Positions 42,401-52,980 of a stretch of DNA of 64,000 nt are shown here, piece by piece. A model generated the notes under the pieces. It was not told the origin of the DNA, searched no databases, and saw only the letters and a program-made list of their open reading frames with translations. The stretch is taken from positions 15,500,001 through 15,564,000 of the forward strand of contig JAPTYO010000017.1 of the NCBI GenBank assembly GCA_036873135.1, written 5' to 3'. Made by a program: the position numbers and the translations under genes. This DNA comes from Clarkia xantiana subsp. parviflora (taxonomy: Eukaryota; Streptophyta; Magnoliopsida; Myrtales; Onagraceae). Every line of letters starts with the position of its first letter. Position 1 is the stretch's first letter.

Positions 42401-44330
42401 TTCGAGATTCGGATTTATTGAATAAAATAGTTACCATTCAATTCGAAATGAGATCTACTTGTCAAAATTAATCGACCCAGTTAAACGGGATCGATCCGAA
42501 ACGAAATTTTGGCCAGGTAAAAGTGGTCGAATAAAACGAAACGATTCACGTACTCCGTCATCTCAGTCGGGACAACTGAACTGAACATACACATCAATTG
42601 CGTAGCTAGATCGAAAGATTTATATCTTTCTTTATTACTAGTACTCCATTGAATGAAATAATCTGTAATGATGATCATGTGCGAAACCAATCGGATTAAA
42701 TTGAAATTAAATTCAGAAATGAAACGATTTAACCAAGGGTTAAAACTTAGGTAAAATTGCGCTACGCGCAAGTGGACCTCGAAAGACGGAACACGTCGTT
42801 TCAAAATACGAATTTAATGATGAAGTGCTAAATTTTCGTTTGCATTCCTTCGGAAACAACTTATTGATAACATTTACATTGGTACGAAGCAGGCTTCGAA
42901 ACTACCACGACCTTGTAAAAGTATAAGCTGACGCATAGGGTGAAAACCCAAAATGCTCAATTTAGAGATGGGATAAAATCTCTGAGATAAGTTTGCAAAC
43001 GAAGAAGGATGATGTCGGTTAAACGATTCTCCTTCCAAAAGCCTTGAACGATAAGTTAGGCTAGGAATTCAAATCAATTAAAACACATTTCAAGAAGCAC
43101 AGTTAAAGAACATAATGTTAGAGTCACTCTATCAGGCGTTCCCTAAGGGATGAAAAAGATGACTCACATGTATGTAAACTGTGTTCCAATAAAATCGGTA
43201 AGACACGTCGCCATAAAAGCTAAAGAATGATAATGAGTTAAAACATATCATATCGCGAAATTAAATTGCGCACTAAACACGCATTTAGGACATGAGCATG
43301 ATAACTACTCTTAGAAAATGCATGTTTAAAGCTTTTGAAAATGGTGTCGTGACCGAACATGAAACATTAAATCTCTTGAGGGCGAATATTCCAAATGCAA
43401 AGAGAGTTTACATCTAAGTAGTCATGATCATAATGGAGCAAGATATCACTGACATCAGATCCCACTTAATTCGAGTGGGAGAGATTTGAACCGGCAACTC
43501 AAATGAATGACATGTTAAATGATAATGGAAACATTTTCATAGTAAATCCAGTGGGAGGAATAAACCCTACCACATGAGATCACTGTTGCCGCGGAGATGA
43601 ATCAAGTTGAACCTGATTGTCATATTGCTGAACCAGGAAAGCCACAACTGCCTCCACTACCCATTGTTTCCAGTGGGAGTGATACCCATTGTTTCAAGTG
43701 GGAGTGATACGACCAAACTTGGTTCCAGATCCTAGTGATCAAGGAATTCATCTCAGAAGTGAAACCCCGAGACCGAGAGGTTGTCAAAGGAAAGTTGATG
43801 GTCAAGGTTCAAGCACTGCTCTTGTTCCCAAAGGAAACGATGCTCCGATAAGAATCATTGTTCCGAGTGGGAGAAATGTTCCCGATAGAAATGATGCTAC
43901 GATATGAAGCATTATTTCGAGTGGGAGAAATGATCAGACTCTAGATGGGATTAATCAAGCCTAGACAAAATTCAAAGGCTTCAAACCCATCGAGCAAGGT
44001 GAAAACCTCGCTCCAACAACTGTTGGCAAGCATTGGAAAGACCTCAAGTGGAGAAATGGAGGAAAATAATAAAAGAGAGAGATCGCTTAAATGAAAGCCA
44101 TTATAGTCTATAGTTGATTTACCTGCTAACCACAGGGTCACAAGGATACGGTGAGTCCTGAAAGAAGGCTCACCACTGATGAAAAAGGTCGGGAGGTACG
44201 AAACCCGACTTGATGCGAAAGCATATACCCATTTCACGGAGTTGACTTTGACTAAACAAACTCACTGACTGTGCGAAAAACCACGGTTAGGGCCAGTCAT
44301 GGTCATGGTCGCAAGTCTCAAACTCGAGCT
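39480..44330 (+). repeat. Decayed leader, gag and integrase region of copia E
   Basis: 39480-41340 is AT-rich leader with TA microsatellites (40077-40096 and 40136-40178) and a patch of ACCGAACCGGA-type repeats (40320-40600). 41385-41639 is a short open frame that may be gag. Beyond it no domain can be traced. Scattered GAGTGGGAGA strings (43470-44050) recur. No intact gene. Confidence 0.55.
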
Positions 44331-45563
44331 GCACCAAAATGAATGTTAAGACCGCATTCCTCCACGGAAACCTGGAGGAAGAGATCTACATAGAGCAACC
44401 TGAGGGTTTCATTACTCCTGGTAACGAACGTAAAGTTTGTAAACTCCAAAGGTCCATCTACGGTCTTAAACAGTCGTCTCGGCAATGGTACCGTAGATTC
44501 CACGAGGAAATCGTAGGAAACGATTCGTGAATCTTCACGAGGACCCGTGCGTATATTATAAGACCTTCGGGTCTAAGTATGTCATCTTATACGTGGACGA
44601 CATACTCATTGCCGCGAACGATGTGAGTTTTATGAACAAGTCAAAGTCATGGTTGGCATCTGTATTTGAGATGAAAGACATGGGAGAGGCCACGTACATC
44701 TTGGGCATTAAAATTGCTAGAGATCGGGCTATCCGGAGATTGTGTCTGTCTCAAGAAGCTTATATTAACAAACTTTTGAAAAGATTCAGATTACAGGATG
44801 CCGAAGCCATGGATACGCCGGTGGTGTTTGGGTGCGCACTGTCAAAACGTGACGACCCCAAGAACCTGGCAGAGTGTGAACATATGAAGGGTGCGGAGTA
44901 TTTAAGCATGGTCGGTAGTTTGATGTATGACATGCAATGCACCCGTCCGAATATCTGTTACGCCGTGGGCCAAGTAGCACGATTCCAATCAAATCCTGGC
45001 TATCAACATTTAAAGGCTGTAAAACGAATTATTCGTTAACTGAAAGGTACTTCCGACTACGCACTGTGCTATGAGGGCGGGAAGTTAGAATTGACCGGTT
45101 ATAGTGACGCCGACTATGGTGGCGATCCGAATGATCGTAAGTCCACACAGGAGGAGTGTTTCTCCTTGCTAATGTCGTCATTTCATGGACGAACAAGAAG
45201 CAAATTTGTGTCGCCCTGTCCACGATGGAATCAGAATTCGTAGCCCTCTCCAAGAACGCACAGGAAGCGGTCTAGCTGAAAAGACTTCTTACTGCGCTGC
45301 TTGATGGTGACGTCGGGAGTAAAATTGTGAAGGTGTTCTCTGACAGTCAGGCAGCCATTACGGCACTAAAGAATCCAAAGTACCATTGTAGGACCAAACA
45401 CATTGATGTGAAATATTTTTATGCTAAATCTATGGTAGAAGACAATATAATCACTATGGAATACTTGTCCACTGATAACATGATTGCGGACCCATTAACT
45501 AAACCACTACACAGGGAGATATTCGAAAAGCATGTAAAACTGCTTGGATTGCGTAGGATTTAG
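44330..45563 (+). pseudogene. RT and RNase H remnant of copia E
   Basis: Copia RT: MNVKTAFLHGNLEEEIYIEQ at 44339, then a frame change near 44530. ILYVDDILIA with the YVDD motif follows at about 44590, with FEMKDMGEATYILGIKI after it. Stops occur near 45037. The RNase H tail at 45327-45563 has VFSDSQAAI and MIADPLTKPL. Frameshifts near 45130-45330 separate the pieces. 45564-46686 is 3' untranslated sequence without features. Confidence 0.88.
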
Positions 45564-46686
45564 TAGTGGCATGTATCTGTGATAAACATTTTGATATTCG
45601 AAAGTTACATTTTGTAAGCGAAAGAATTGCAACTGAGTTTATGATCAATCGACGTCATAATATTTTGATTACATCAAATTTTCGGTCTATAAACTAAGTC
45701 GTAGGAGGACGCTATCCTCTGCCAAAACTATGTCGAATGTGGGCCTTACCTCGTCACACATGTACGGCCGTCTTGCGGTTGAGGGAGGCCTCTACTAAGA
45801 AAGGTTGGCTAAGAATTAGGGGATAAACCTGATTACGCAGAACGATTATCTAGTGTCGAAGTAACTCGACATGATCTTCGTTTTGCAGATCGTCGTGATG
45901 AACTTTGTTCGTCGTTAATCCACATTCTGGGTCAGATGAGAATCTGCGATAGCATGATTTGACATATCCCATTCCTTTGAACTTAAAATTTCAGGTATGT
46001 TATTGACGCGTGCTTCATACTACGCGTGCCACTTTCGACCACGGGGTCACAGCTCGGTTGTGCTAGGAAATAATCCTCGTGATTCTGGTGGGCGCAAACT
46101 TCTTCACCTCGAGCGTGTGATTGATCCCGGGAGGCTTATGAAGAGGCACCCAAAGTATCCTCACGGACTCAGAACTCATATCTAAGGTCAGGCTCAATGT
46201 TCGCTTCCCGGCGTACGAGCGTAGTGCTGAACAAAAAGGCCTAGTGACCACGTCTTTGGAAACCGGTTGGGTTTGACTAAGGATATGAGCGATGGGGATG
46301 GTCAAGTTCACCTATAATTTACCGACTCTTGTATTCACTAAGGTGTCCACCAACCAGATTAAGTTGAAGGTTGTGAATACTTGTACGGATGCCTTGGAGA
46401 AGTATTCATATGAGGAAACTAGGCAAAAGGAGAATTATCAATTGACCTAGGATACAGCGCGACACTGTATAAATGTTGTTTAAAACAGGTTGATTGGAGA
46501 AAAGGGAATCAACGATCCGTGGGCACTACAACACTCCTAACAGATGAGTAGCACGATGCCCGTCGTCTCCGCCGGTCGCACGGCAAACTTCGTATGAACT
46601 ATTCGGAAGAAAAGGACTAGATCGAAGGAGTGAAATGTTGATGCATATTTGGACGACAATACATTAACAGGCACCCTCCCATTCCT

Positions 46687-46698
46687 GCGAGTGGGAGC
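46687..46698 (+). other. Copia E polypurine tract
   Basis: GCGAGTGGGAGC immediately before the 3' LTR start TGTAAGC. Confidence 0.65.
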
Positions 46699-47297
46699 TG
46701 TAAGCATATGGTGATGGGCGCCGTAAATGGAAGCCCATTATATGTATATGTTACCTAAGTTAATTGGGTACATGTCACTTTAGGACATTGGGCCAGACAC
46801 AAATCCCAATTGACATGAGAGGCCCATAATTGGGCCTCCCTATAGTATACATGGCTGGCCGAAATTAGGGTGGAAGTAAAGTGAACTTTTGTCCACTTTA
46901 CTCCTCCTATATATATGGGGAGTTAGGGGTTTTATTAGGGTTAATCACAATTACCTTTAAGTGGTGCTTTGAGAGAAAACCCTTCCCCAAAAGACACCAT
47001 ATTTTGGCCGAACCACTCCACACCAAGGGTGTGCCAATTTGCCTTCGAGCAAACACTCCAGAGATCTGTCCCTTGCCAAGAATCGATAAGAGGCTTTGCT
47101 GTGAAGAATATACCACGTAGGCCTTCCTTCACAAGAACCCCTACGGGTGCCGACCGGAGATCGTGAACTCCCTCTTGTCAAGATCTTGTGACTACGAACA
47201 ACTGTTGAGGCATGTGCGAATCTTCCGCTGCGTAATTTTGATTACTAGTACGTACCATGATTTACTTTCCGTAGTGATTAATCCCCGTAGTCTAACA
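46699..47297 (+). repeat. Copia E 3' LTR
   Basis: About 599 bp, matching 38866-39466 with numerous substitutions and small indels. It ends CTAACA followed by TGAAG. Confidence 0.88.
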
Positions 47298-48600
47298 TGA
47301 AGATGCGGCTCATTTTTGTCGTGAATTTCATCATGAGTGGGGCTCGGTTCGGTCGTGCTGTTCGCTTGTGGAGGAAGCTTGGTTCAGTCGCACAGTTTGT
47401 GTTCACACTTGTGCGTGGCTATCTAGCCGTTGTAAGAATCTCGTGTTGGGTGTGGAGATAATTGTTTCAGCTATTCCCTCTATTATATGACTGATACAAT
47501 TTATGTTGCATCAATATGATATGTTAGTTGAGTCGAAGTTGATGCTCCCAAAATTAATTTTACGATATTTGACGACTCGATCTCTGTTGGTCATCCTCTT
47601 TTCACGACGTAGGCTATGTCGATGTGTTTCATATCGGAATGCACTCAGGACTGATAAAGTCGAGGTTGGGTTTGCCTTCCTCAAGGGAAGTTTGTTGATG
47701 TTCGAGTGCTTTTCACTAGGTCGTTGTATTTGGTTGACGACCAAAAGAGTTTGCTCCTCTGTAAAGTGGTAATAGCGTTGGCCTCCCCCTCTGGAAGCGA
47801 GACTCTGATTTGACTATCTTTTCCCAGACGTTTAGTTGTGCCTTATTTGGCTCTCCCACCTGCCACAGGCGGTCGTATTTTTCTGTCGCAGTTAAAGCAT
47901 AAAGTGTTGACATAACATCTTCTGGCACACCAACGACGTGGCGATTTCAAGGATGTAGATTGCCCTATACCCCTAAGTCCCGTTGTATGTGTTGAAGCTT
48001 GTAACCACTACGAATGTAGCGCTTCAAGTTTAATTGCTTTTGTCTTCACCCGAGTGTGATTTGTAGCGTTTTTTCCCCTCGTTGAGAAGTAAACTGGTCC
48101 ATGATTTATATTTAGAATTGGAGTGCATCCTTCTCGGTAATTTATAGTATATCTTTTGGTGTTTTATCTCTTCTTCATCTAAGATGAATACACCCTTCTT
48201 GATTTCTTTGTTTTTCATTTAACTATAAAGCCTTTATTGATTACGTTTATTGAAGCCTTTTTCCTTAGAAGGTATGTTATAGTTTTTTGTTCGAATCACT
48301 CAGACGGCATCAATATTCGATCTAGCTTCGGTATGCTTGATCTCGGTTAGTTGATTCTATTCTCTCTCTTATCAGATAGATTTAATTTTTTTAATGGAAA
48401 AGTAAAACTTAAGTAATCTGATATTTCTGACAACTAATAATACTTAAATAAAATGTGACACCTAATCGTAACATTTGACTTTGTTAGTTCGCCTATCATA
48501 TCGGCTTGGTCGCAGCATCGCATTCATGAAGTGAAGACCGAGTGTGAGAAGGGAGTAAGGCCGGTTTCAGAGCTCGGCTGATGAAGACATCATCACTTAA
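47298..48600. other. Unassigned region, possible exon-like fragments
   Basis: No repeat family recognised. Two minus-strand frames, 47716-47928 (with YDRLWQVGEPNKAQLNVW) and 48030-48218 (basic, Lys-rich), have compositions compatible with protein, but I cannot name them or link them by splice sites. They could belong to a host gene or to an old transposon cut by copia E. Confidence 0.25.
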
Positions 48601-48602
48601 GG

Positions 48603-48744
48603 GGTGTTTGGATGGATGTAATGTGGGATGTAATCTCACATTACATCCCACATTACAGCAACATTACGTTGTTTGGTTTGCCAAACGAGGTAATGTGCAT
48701 TGTACTGTAATGTCCATTGTAATCTAAGATTACGTCCAAACACC
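48603..48744. mobile_element. MITE-like fold-back element (142 bp)
   Basis: Ends are GGTGTTTGGA and TCCAAACACC, perfect inverted repeats. The inside is rich in ATGTAATGTG and CACATTACAT strings that fold back (GGATGTAATCTCACATTACA). GTGTTTGG termini are common in plant MITEs. I cannot resolve a target duplication, so the superfamily is open. Confidence 0.5.
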
Positions 48745-49787
48745 ATTCAACGTAATGTGAGATGACATTCAAAAACGGATATAATGTGAGATTCGTCCAA
48801 CATTACAGAGGGTTATTATTTTATTATTATTTATTAAATATATAAAATTTTGTATTATCTTTATAGTTTATTATGATAATAATATTGTTATTATTGTTAG
48901 TTTTTTAATTTTTATATAATTCATAGCTCATTATTATAATAAATAATAATGCACATGATGTTCGTATAAAATGAGTAAGTTTTTTCGTTGCATTTTTTTA
49001 TTAAAATTATCTTATAAAACTATATATAATGTTTTAATTAATGAACAATGATAAAAACTGAGAGAAATTTGCTGTGAAACTTTCAGCGAAAGATGCCTTT
49101 ATCAAGTAATTAATGCCACTACTATTTTTATTATTTATTTTTTACTATTTTATTCATTACTTTCCAGTTATGCCGTTTTAGTTGAAATGAACTAAACATA
49201 GAATATACGGTAAAGAGACTTACTGTATCTATTTTTATTTTTTATTTTTTATTTTTACTTTAAATTACTACAACTTTATATATAAGGATGTGATTGCTTA
49301 GTGCTTACTAATGTGATTAATAAGCGGAATTTGGATCCTGGACAGGTGGTGTAAAATTGAAATTTTATTTTGATAGAAAATATTGTATATAAATATTTAT
49401 TTAAAAATTTAAAAAAATACTGGCCAGAAAATCGTTCATATGAAAAAAAATATATATATAGTCCAATAATTTAAAAGTAAAACATTAACTATTATAATGA
49501 ATATTAGAGTTTTCATAATTTAAAAATTAACATAGTAGACTCATTGTAATCGGGTTCAAATACAAACTTAACATCTTCATAGAAATTGTTAAACCAAAAT
49601 TACTTATTAACTAGTTTATACATAATTTTTTATAATATTTAGAGTATGCTTTCTAATAAAATGATTTATTAGTTTTTTTTTTTTTTTTTTTTGCTATATA
49701 GTGGATTTTGCATTATATTTAGACTATATGATTTTTCATAAAGTGAATTGTTAGTTTTTTTTTTCCTATAAAGTACATTCTGTTATG
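48745..49787. other. AT-rich intergenic DNA
   Basis: Long A/T runs, including a T-tract at about 49673-49692. No open frame, repeat family or RNA gene that I recognise. Confidence 0.6.
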
Positions 49788-50069
49788 AAACCATATCAAA
49801 AGAGAATAGAAGAGAGCAAATAAGGATGTTTATTCTTTTGTAGAAACACCATTTATATAGGGTTACAAAGACTTGATGAGCAAGCTAAATAAAATCTACA
49901 TATAATACTAGTAGATAATGAACATCCCTAGAAATCCTATTAGATTTATTCGTCACTCCCCCTAGATGTTCATACAAAAATTGCTGCCTCATTAAAAACC
50001 TTACCAGGAAAACCCAGTGGGACAAAACCTTGGTTAAGGGAAAAAGAGTGCAGCTCTGTAGATAATTAG
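49788..50069 (-). repeat. Probable 3' LTR of copia G
   Basis: Contains ACCAGGAAAACCCAGTGGGA and AAGGGAAAAAGAGTGCAGC, which in reverse are strings typical of short copia LTRs. A polypurine tract (reverse of TCTCCCCCTGATGATGACAT, about 50072-50091) lies to its right. Left edge placed at TGTTATG by guess. Confidence 0.4.
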
Positions 50070-50090
50070 ATTCTCCCCCTGATGATGACA

Positions 50091-51815
50091 TCACACAGTG
50101 TCTTTAAGTCGACGCAATCCAGTTTTGTTCACAAGTCTTTCGAATGTCGCAGTTGGTAAAGTCTTCGTGAATAAATCTTCTAGATTATCACTAGAACGGA
50201 CTTGTTGGATGTTGATATCGTCTTTATTCTCAAGATCATGAGTGAAGAATAACTTGGGGGAAATGTGTTTTGTCCTGTCTCCTTTGATGTAGCCTTCATT
50301 CATCTAAGCTATGCATGCTGCATTATCCTCGTACAATATAGTTGGTACATTTTCATCAAACTGTAAGTTGCACATCTTCTGGATATGGTGCGTCATCGAT
50401 CTTAACCAGAAACATTCTCGACTTGCCTCATGTAATGCAATTATCTCCGCGTGATTTGAGGATGCAGCTGCTAATGTCTTCTTCATTGATCGCCATGATC
50501 CGCCACACGTAAATAAATAACCTGTTTGAGATCGACCCTTGTGTGGGTCTGATAAATATCCTGCATCTGCAAAACCAATTTGTCCAGATCTCGATTTATT
50601 TTCATAAAATAAGCCCATGTCATTATTTCCTCAGAGATATCGAAATATGTGTTTAATCTCGTTCCAATGCCTTTGTGTTGGAGAAGAGCTAAACCTTGCT
50701 AATAAATTTACAGCGAAAGAAATATCGGGCCTTGTATAATTTGCAAGATACATTAATGCTCCAATAGAACTTAGATAAGGTACTTCAGGTCCAAGGGGTT
50801 CTTCATTCATCTCACGAGGACGGAAAATATCTTTATAAACATCTAGCGACCCTACAACCATTGGGGTACTCAATGGATGTGCTTTATCCATGTAAAATCG
50901 TTTTAACACTTTATCTATGTAAGTCGATTGATGAATAAATATTCCACCTTTCAAATGCTTAATCTGCAGGCCAAGACAATATTTTGTCTTTCCAAGGTCT
51001 TTCATCTCGAATTCTTTCGTCAAGAAATTTACTGTGTCTTGGAGCTCTTCAGGAGTTCCAATGATATTTAAATCATCAACATATACAACAATAATTACGA
51101 ACTTTGGCCCAGATCATTTTACAAAGACACATGGACATATTTGATCATTCGTGTACCCATGCTTTAGCAAATATTCACATAGACGATTATACCACATTCG
51201 TCCAGATTTCTATAGCCCATACAACGATTTATTTAATTTGATTGAGCAGTTTTCCCGAAAAGTTTTGCATGCTTCTGGCATCTTAAATCCTTCAGGAATT
51301 TTCATGTAGATATCACTATCTAATGAGCCATATAGATAAGCTGTAACAACGTCCATTAGACGCAGATCAAGCTTTTCAACTACTGCCAGACTTATAAGAT
51401 ATCTGAAGGTAATTGCATCCACCACTGGAGAGTAAGTCTCCATATAATCAACGCCGGGCCTCTGTAAAAAACCTTTGTGCAACCAATCGTGCTTTATATC
51501 TAACGATTTCATTCTTCTCATTTCTTTTCCGCACAAAAACCCATTTGTACCCAACTGGTTTAATCCCTTCCGGTGTTTGGACTATAGGTCCAAATACTTC
51601 ACGCTTGTCTAGTGAAGTTTATTTAGCTTGAATTGCATCTTTCCATTTTGGCCAATCATCTCTTTGTTTGCATTCTGCAACTGATTTTTGTTCAAGATCC
51701 TCGTTTTGTCTTAGTATTTCACATGCAACATTCTATGCAAAGGCATTGTCGACAACTGTATATTTTCGGTTCCTTCTTTTTCCATAATGGACATAACTTA
51801 CTGAGATCTCATCAT
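50091..51815 (-). pseudogene. Copia G pol remnant (RT-RNase H)
   Basis: Reading leftward: RT N-terminal part ([25 protein letters not shown]) at 51554-51210; RT core with VVYVDDLNI (about 51070-51100) and FEMKDLGKTKYCLGLQIKH; RNase H (GFADAGYLSDP, AEIIALHEASRE) at 50618-50304; tail to 50091. Stops or frame changes occur at about 50303, 50630, 51110-51210 and 51555. The upstream half is cut off at 51815 by element D. The rest of G should lie beyond the right end of the window. Confidence 0.88.
51811..51815. repeat. Left target-site copy ATCAT for element D
   Basis: ATCAT precedes the D LTR terminus TGTTGG. The partner copy would be outside the window, so it is inferred. Confidence 0.4.
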
Positions 51816-52553
51816 TGTTGGATCATGGTTGGAACTCCGGTACGTTCTTGACGGAAATCCGAACTCCTTCGTTCCAAGTAATCCTGCAAGAAGGGGATAG
51901 ACCGGGCGGTGACCCAGAATCCCTCTCTGATGCTTAAATGAGTATCTCGATGAAACTGGCAAGTATCAGTATGTAAATGTTCAACGTAATCATCCTGAGG
52001 TAACTCCTTCCTTTATATAGGGGAGGGGTCACCTCAGTTACCTGTGAGATAACTACCACGTTCTGTTAATCTCGGCCCTGTAGCCCACCTTCCGTCTTTT
52101 CAGGCCACTTCCCCACTATGTTGATAGTGGGCGTGTTTCTCGGCCTCGTTCTCTGGTAGCAATTCCCGACGGATGTCGGGGACTCCAGAGTCATATCTTT
52201 TGGTCACCGCTCGGAGCCCCTAGTCATCGGGACAGCGCCTGCATTCTCAGGGATTCAATATCGGAGCCTACTTAAACGCGTATCATTGGAGCCTACTAAA
52301 AGGCATATCATCGGGGCCTACTTAAAGGCATATCATTGGGGCCTACTTAAAGGCATATCATCGGGGCCTACTTAAAGGCATATCATCGGGGCCTACTTAA
52401 AGGCATATCATCGGGAGCGTTCAGCTCGTATGTCGGGACCGATCTTGCCGGGACTTCTCGTATTGGTCTTCTGAGCCTCTTTTGGGGCCCAGTGGGCCTA
52501 CTTCGCCGTTTAGTCGCCGTTAATGGGCCTGACGGCTATATCGAAACCCATCA
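51816..52553 (-). repeat. Element D 3' LTR (738 bp)
   Basis: Begins TGTTGGATCATGG and ends GAAACCCATCA. At 52255-52415 a 25-bp unit with CATCGGGGCCTACTTAAAGG is present about six times; LTRs B and C have it once. A reversed polypurine tract (TTTTCCCCCAAGACCCGAGG) follows at 52554. Confidence 0.88.
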
Positions 52554-52980
52554 TTTTCCCCCAAGACCCGAGGGACTTATAGTTCGTCGTGTCTTCCAAC
52601 CTCGGACCTTTCGATATTCCGAGGATAACCGCCGAATCCGAAAAAATTTCTCGATTACTCGCCTATTAAATGCGATGAGTGATGAAGTGACGGCTTGAGT
52701 GCTCGTGCCTGCTTTTCTGAAAAAGCGCTTTATAGCCGTTTTGTCCCTAGTGTTTCGACGATTCAGGTTGAGGCGCTTCATCTTCAACGGTTCAGATCAC
52801 AACGTCTCTTTGCCTATCCTCTCTCCTATAAAAACCCAAATCTTGGCACTATTCAGTTCTTCTCTACCGTTTCATTCTCTGTGTTTTCAAAAGTTCAAGC
52901 TCTCCTTTCTAATCTCGGATCAGTACTCCGGCGACAAGGACCTCCGACCATCAAGCTCATCCTTTCCTCTTCGATTCGAC

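Larger units (their letters stand above)
38866..47297 (+). mobile_element. Copia element E, decayed, complete ends
   Basis: 8.4 kb with LTRs of about 600 bp (TGTAAGCATATGGTGATGGG...CTAAYA), a tRNA-Met PBS and RT/RNase H remnants. The flanking repeats are CGAAG (38861-38865) and TGAAG (47298-47302), identical except for one C-to-T change at a CpG. The LTRs differ at many sites, so it is much older than A or C. Confidence 0.88.
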
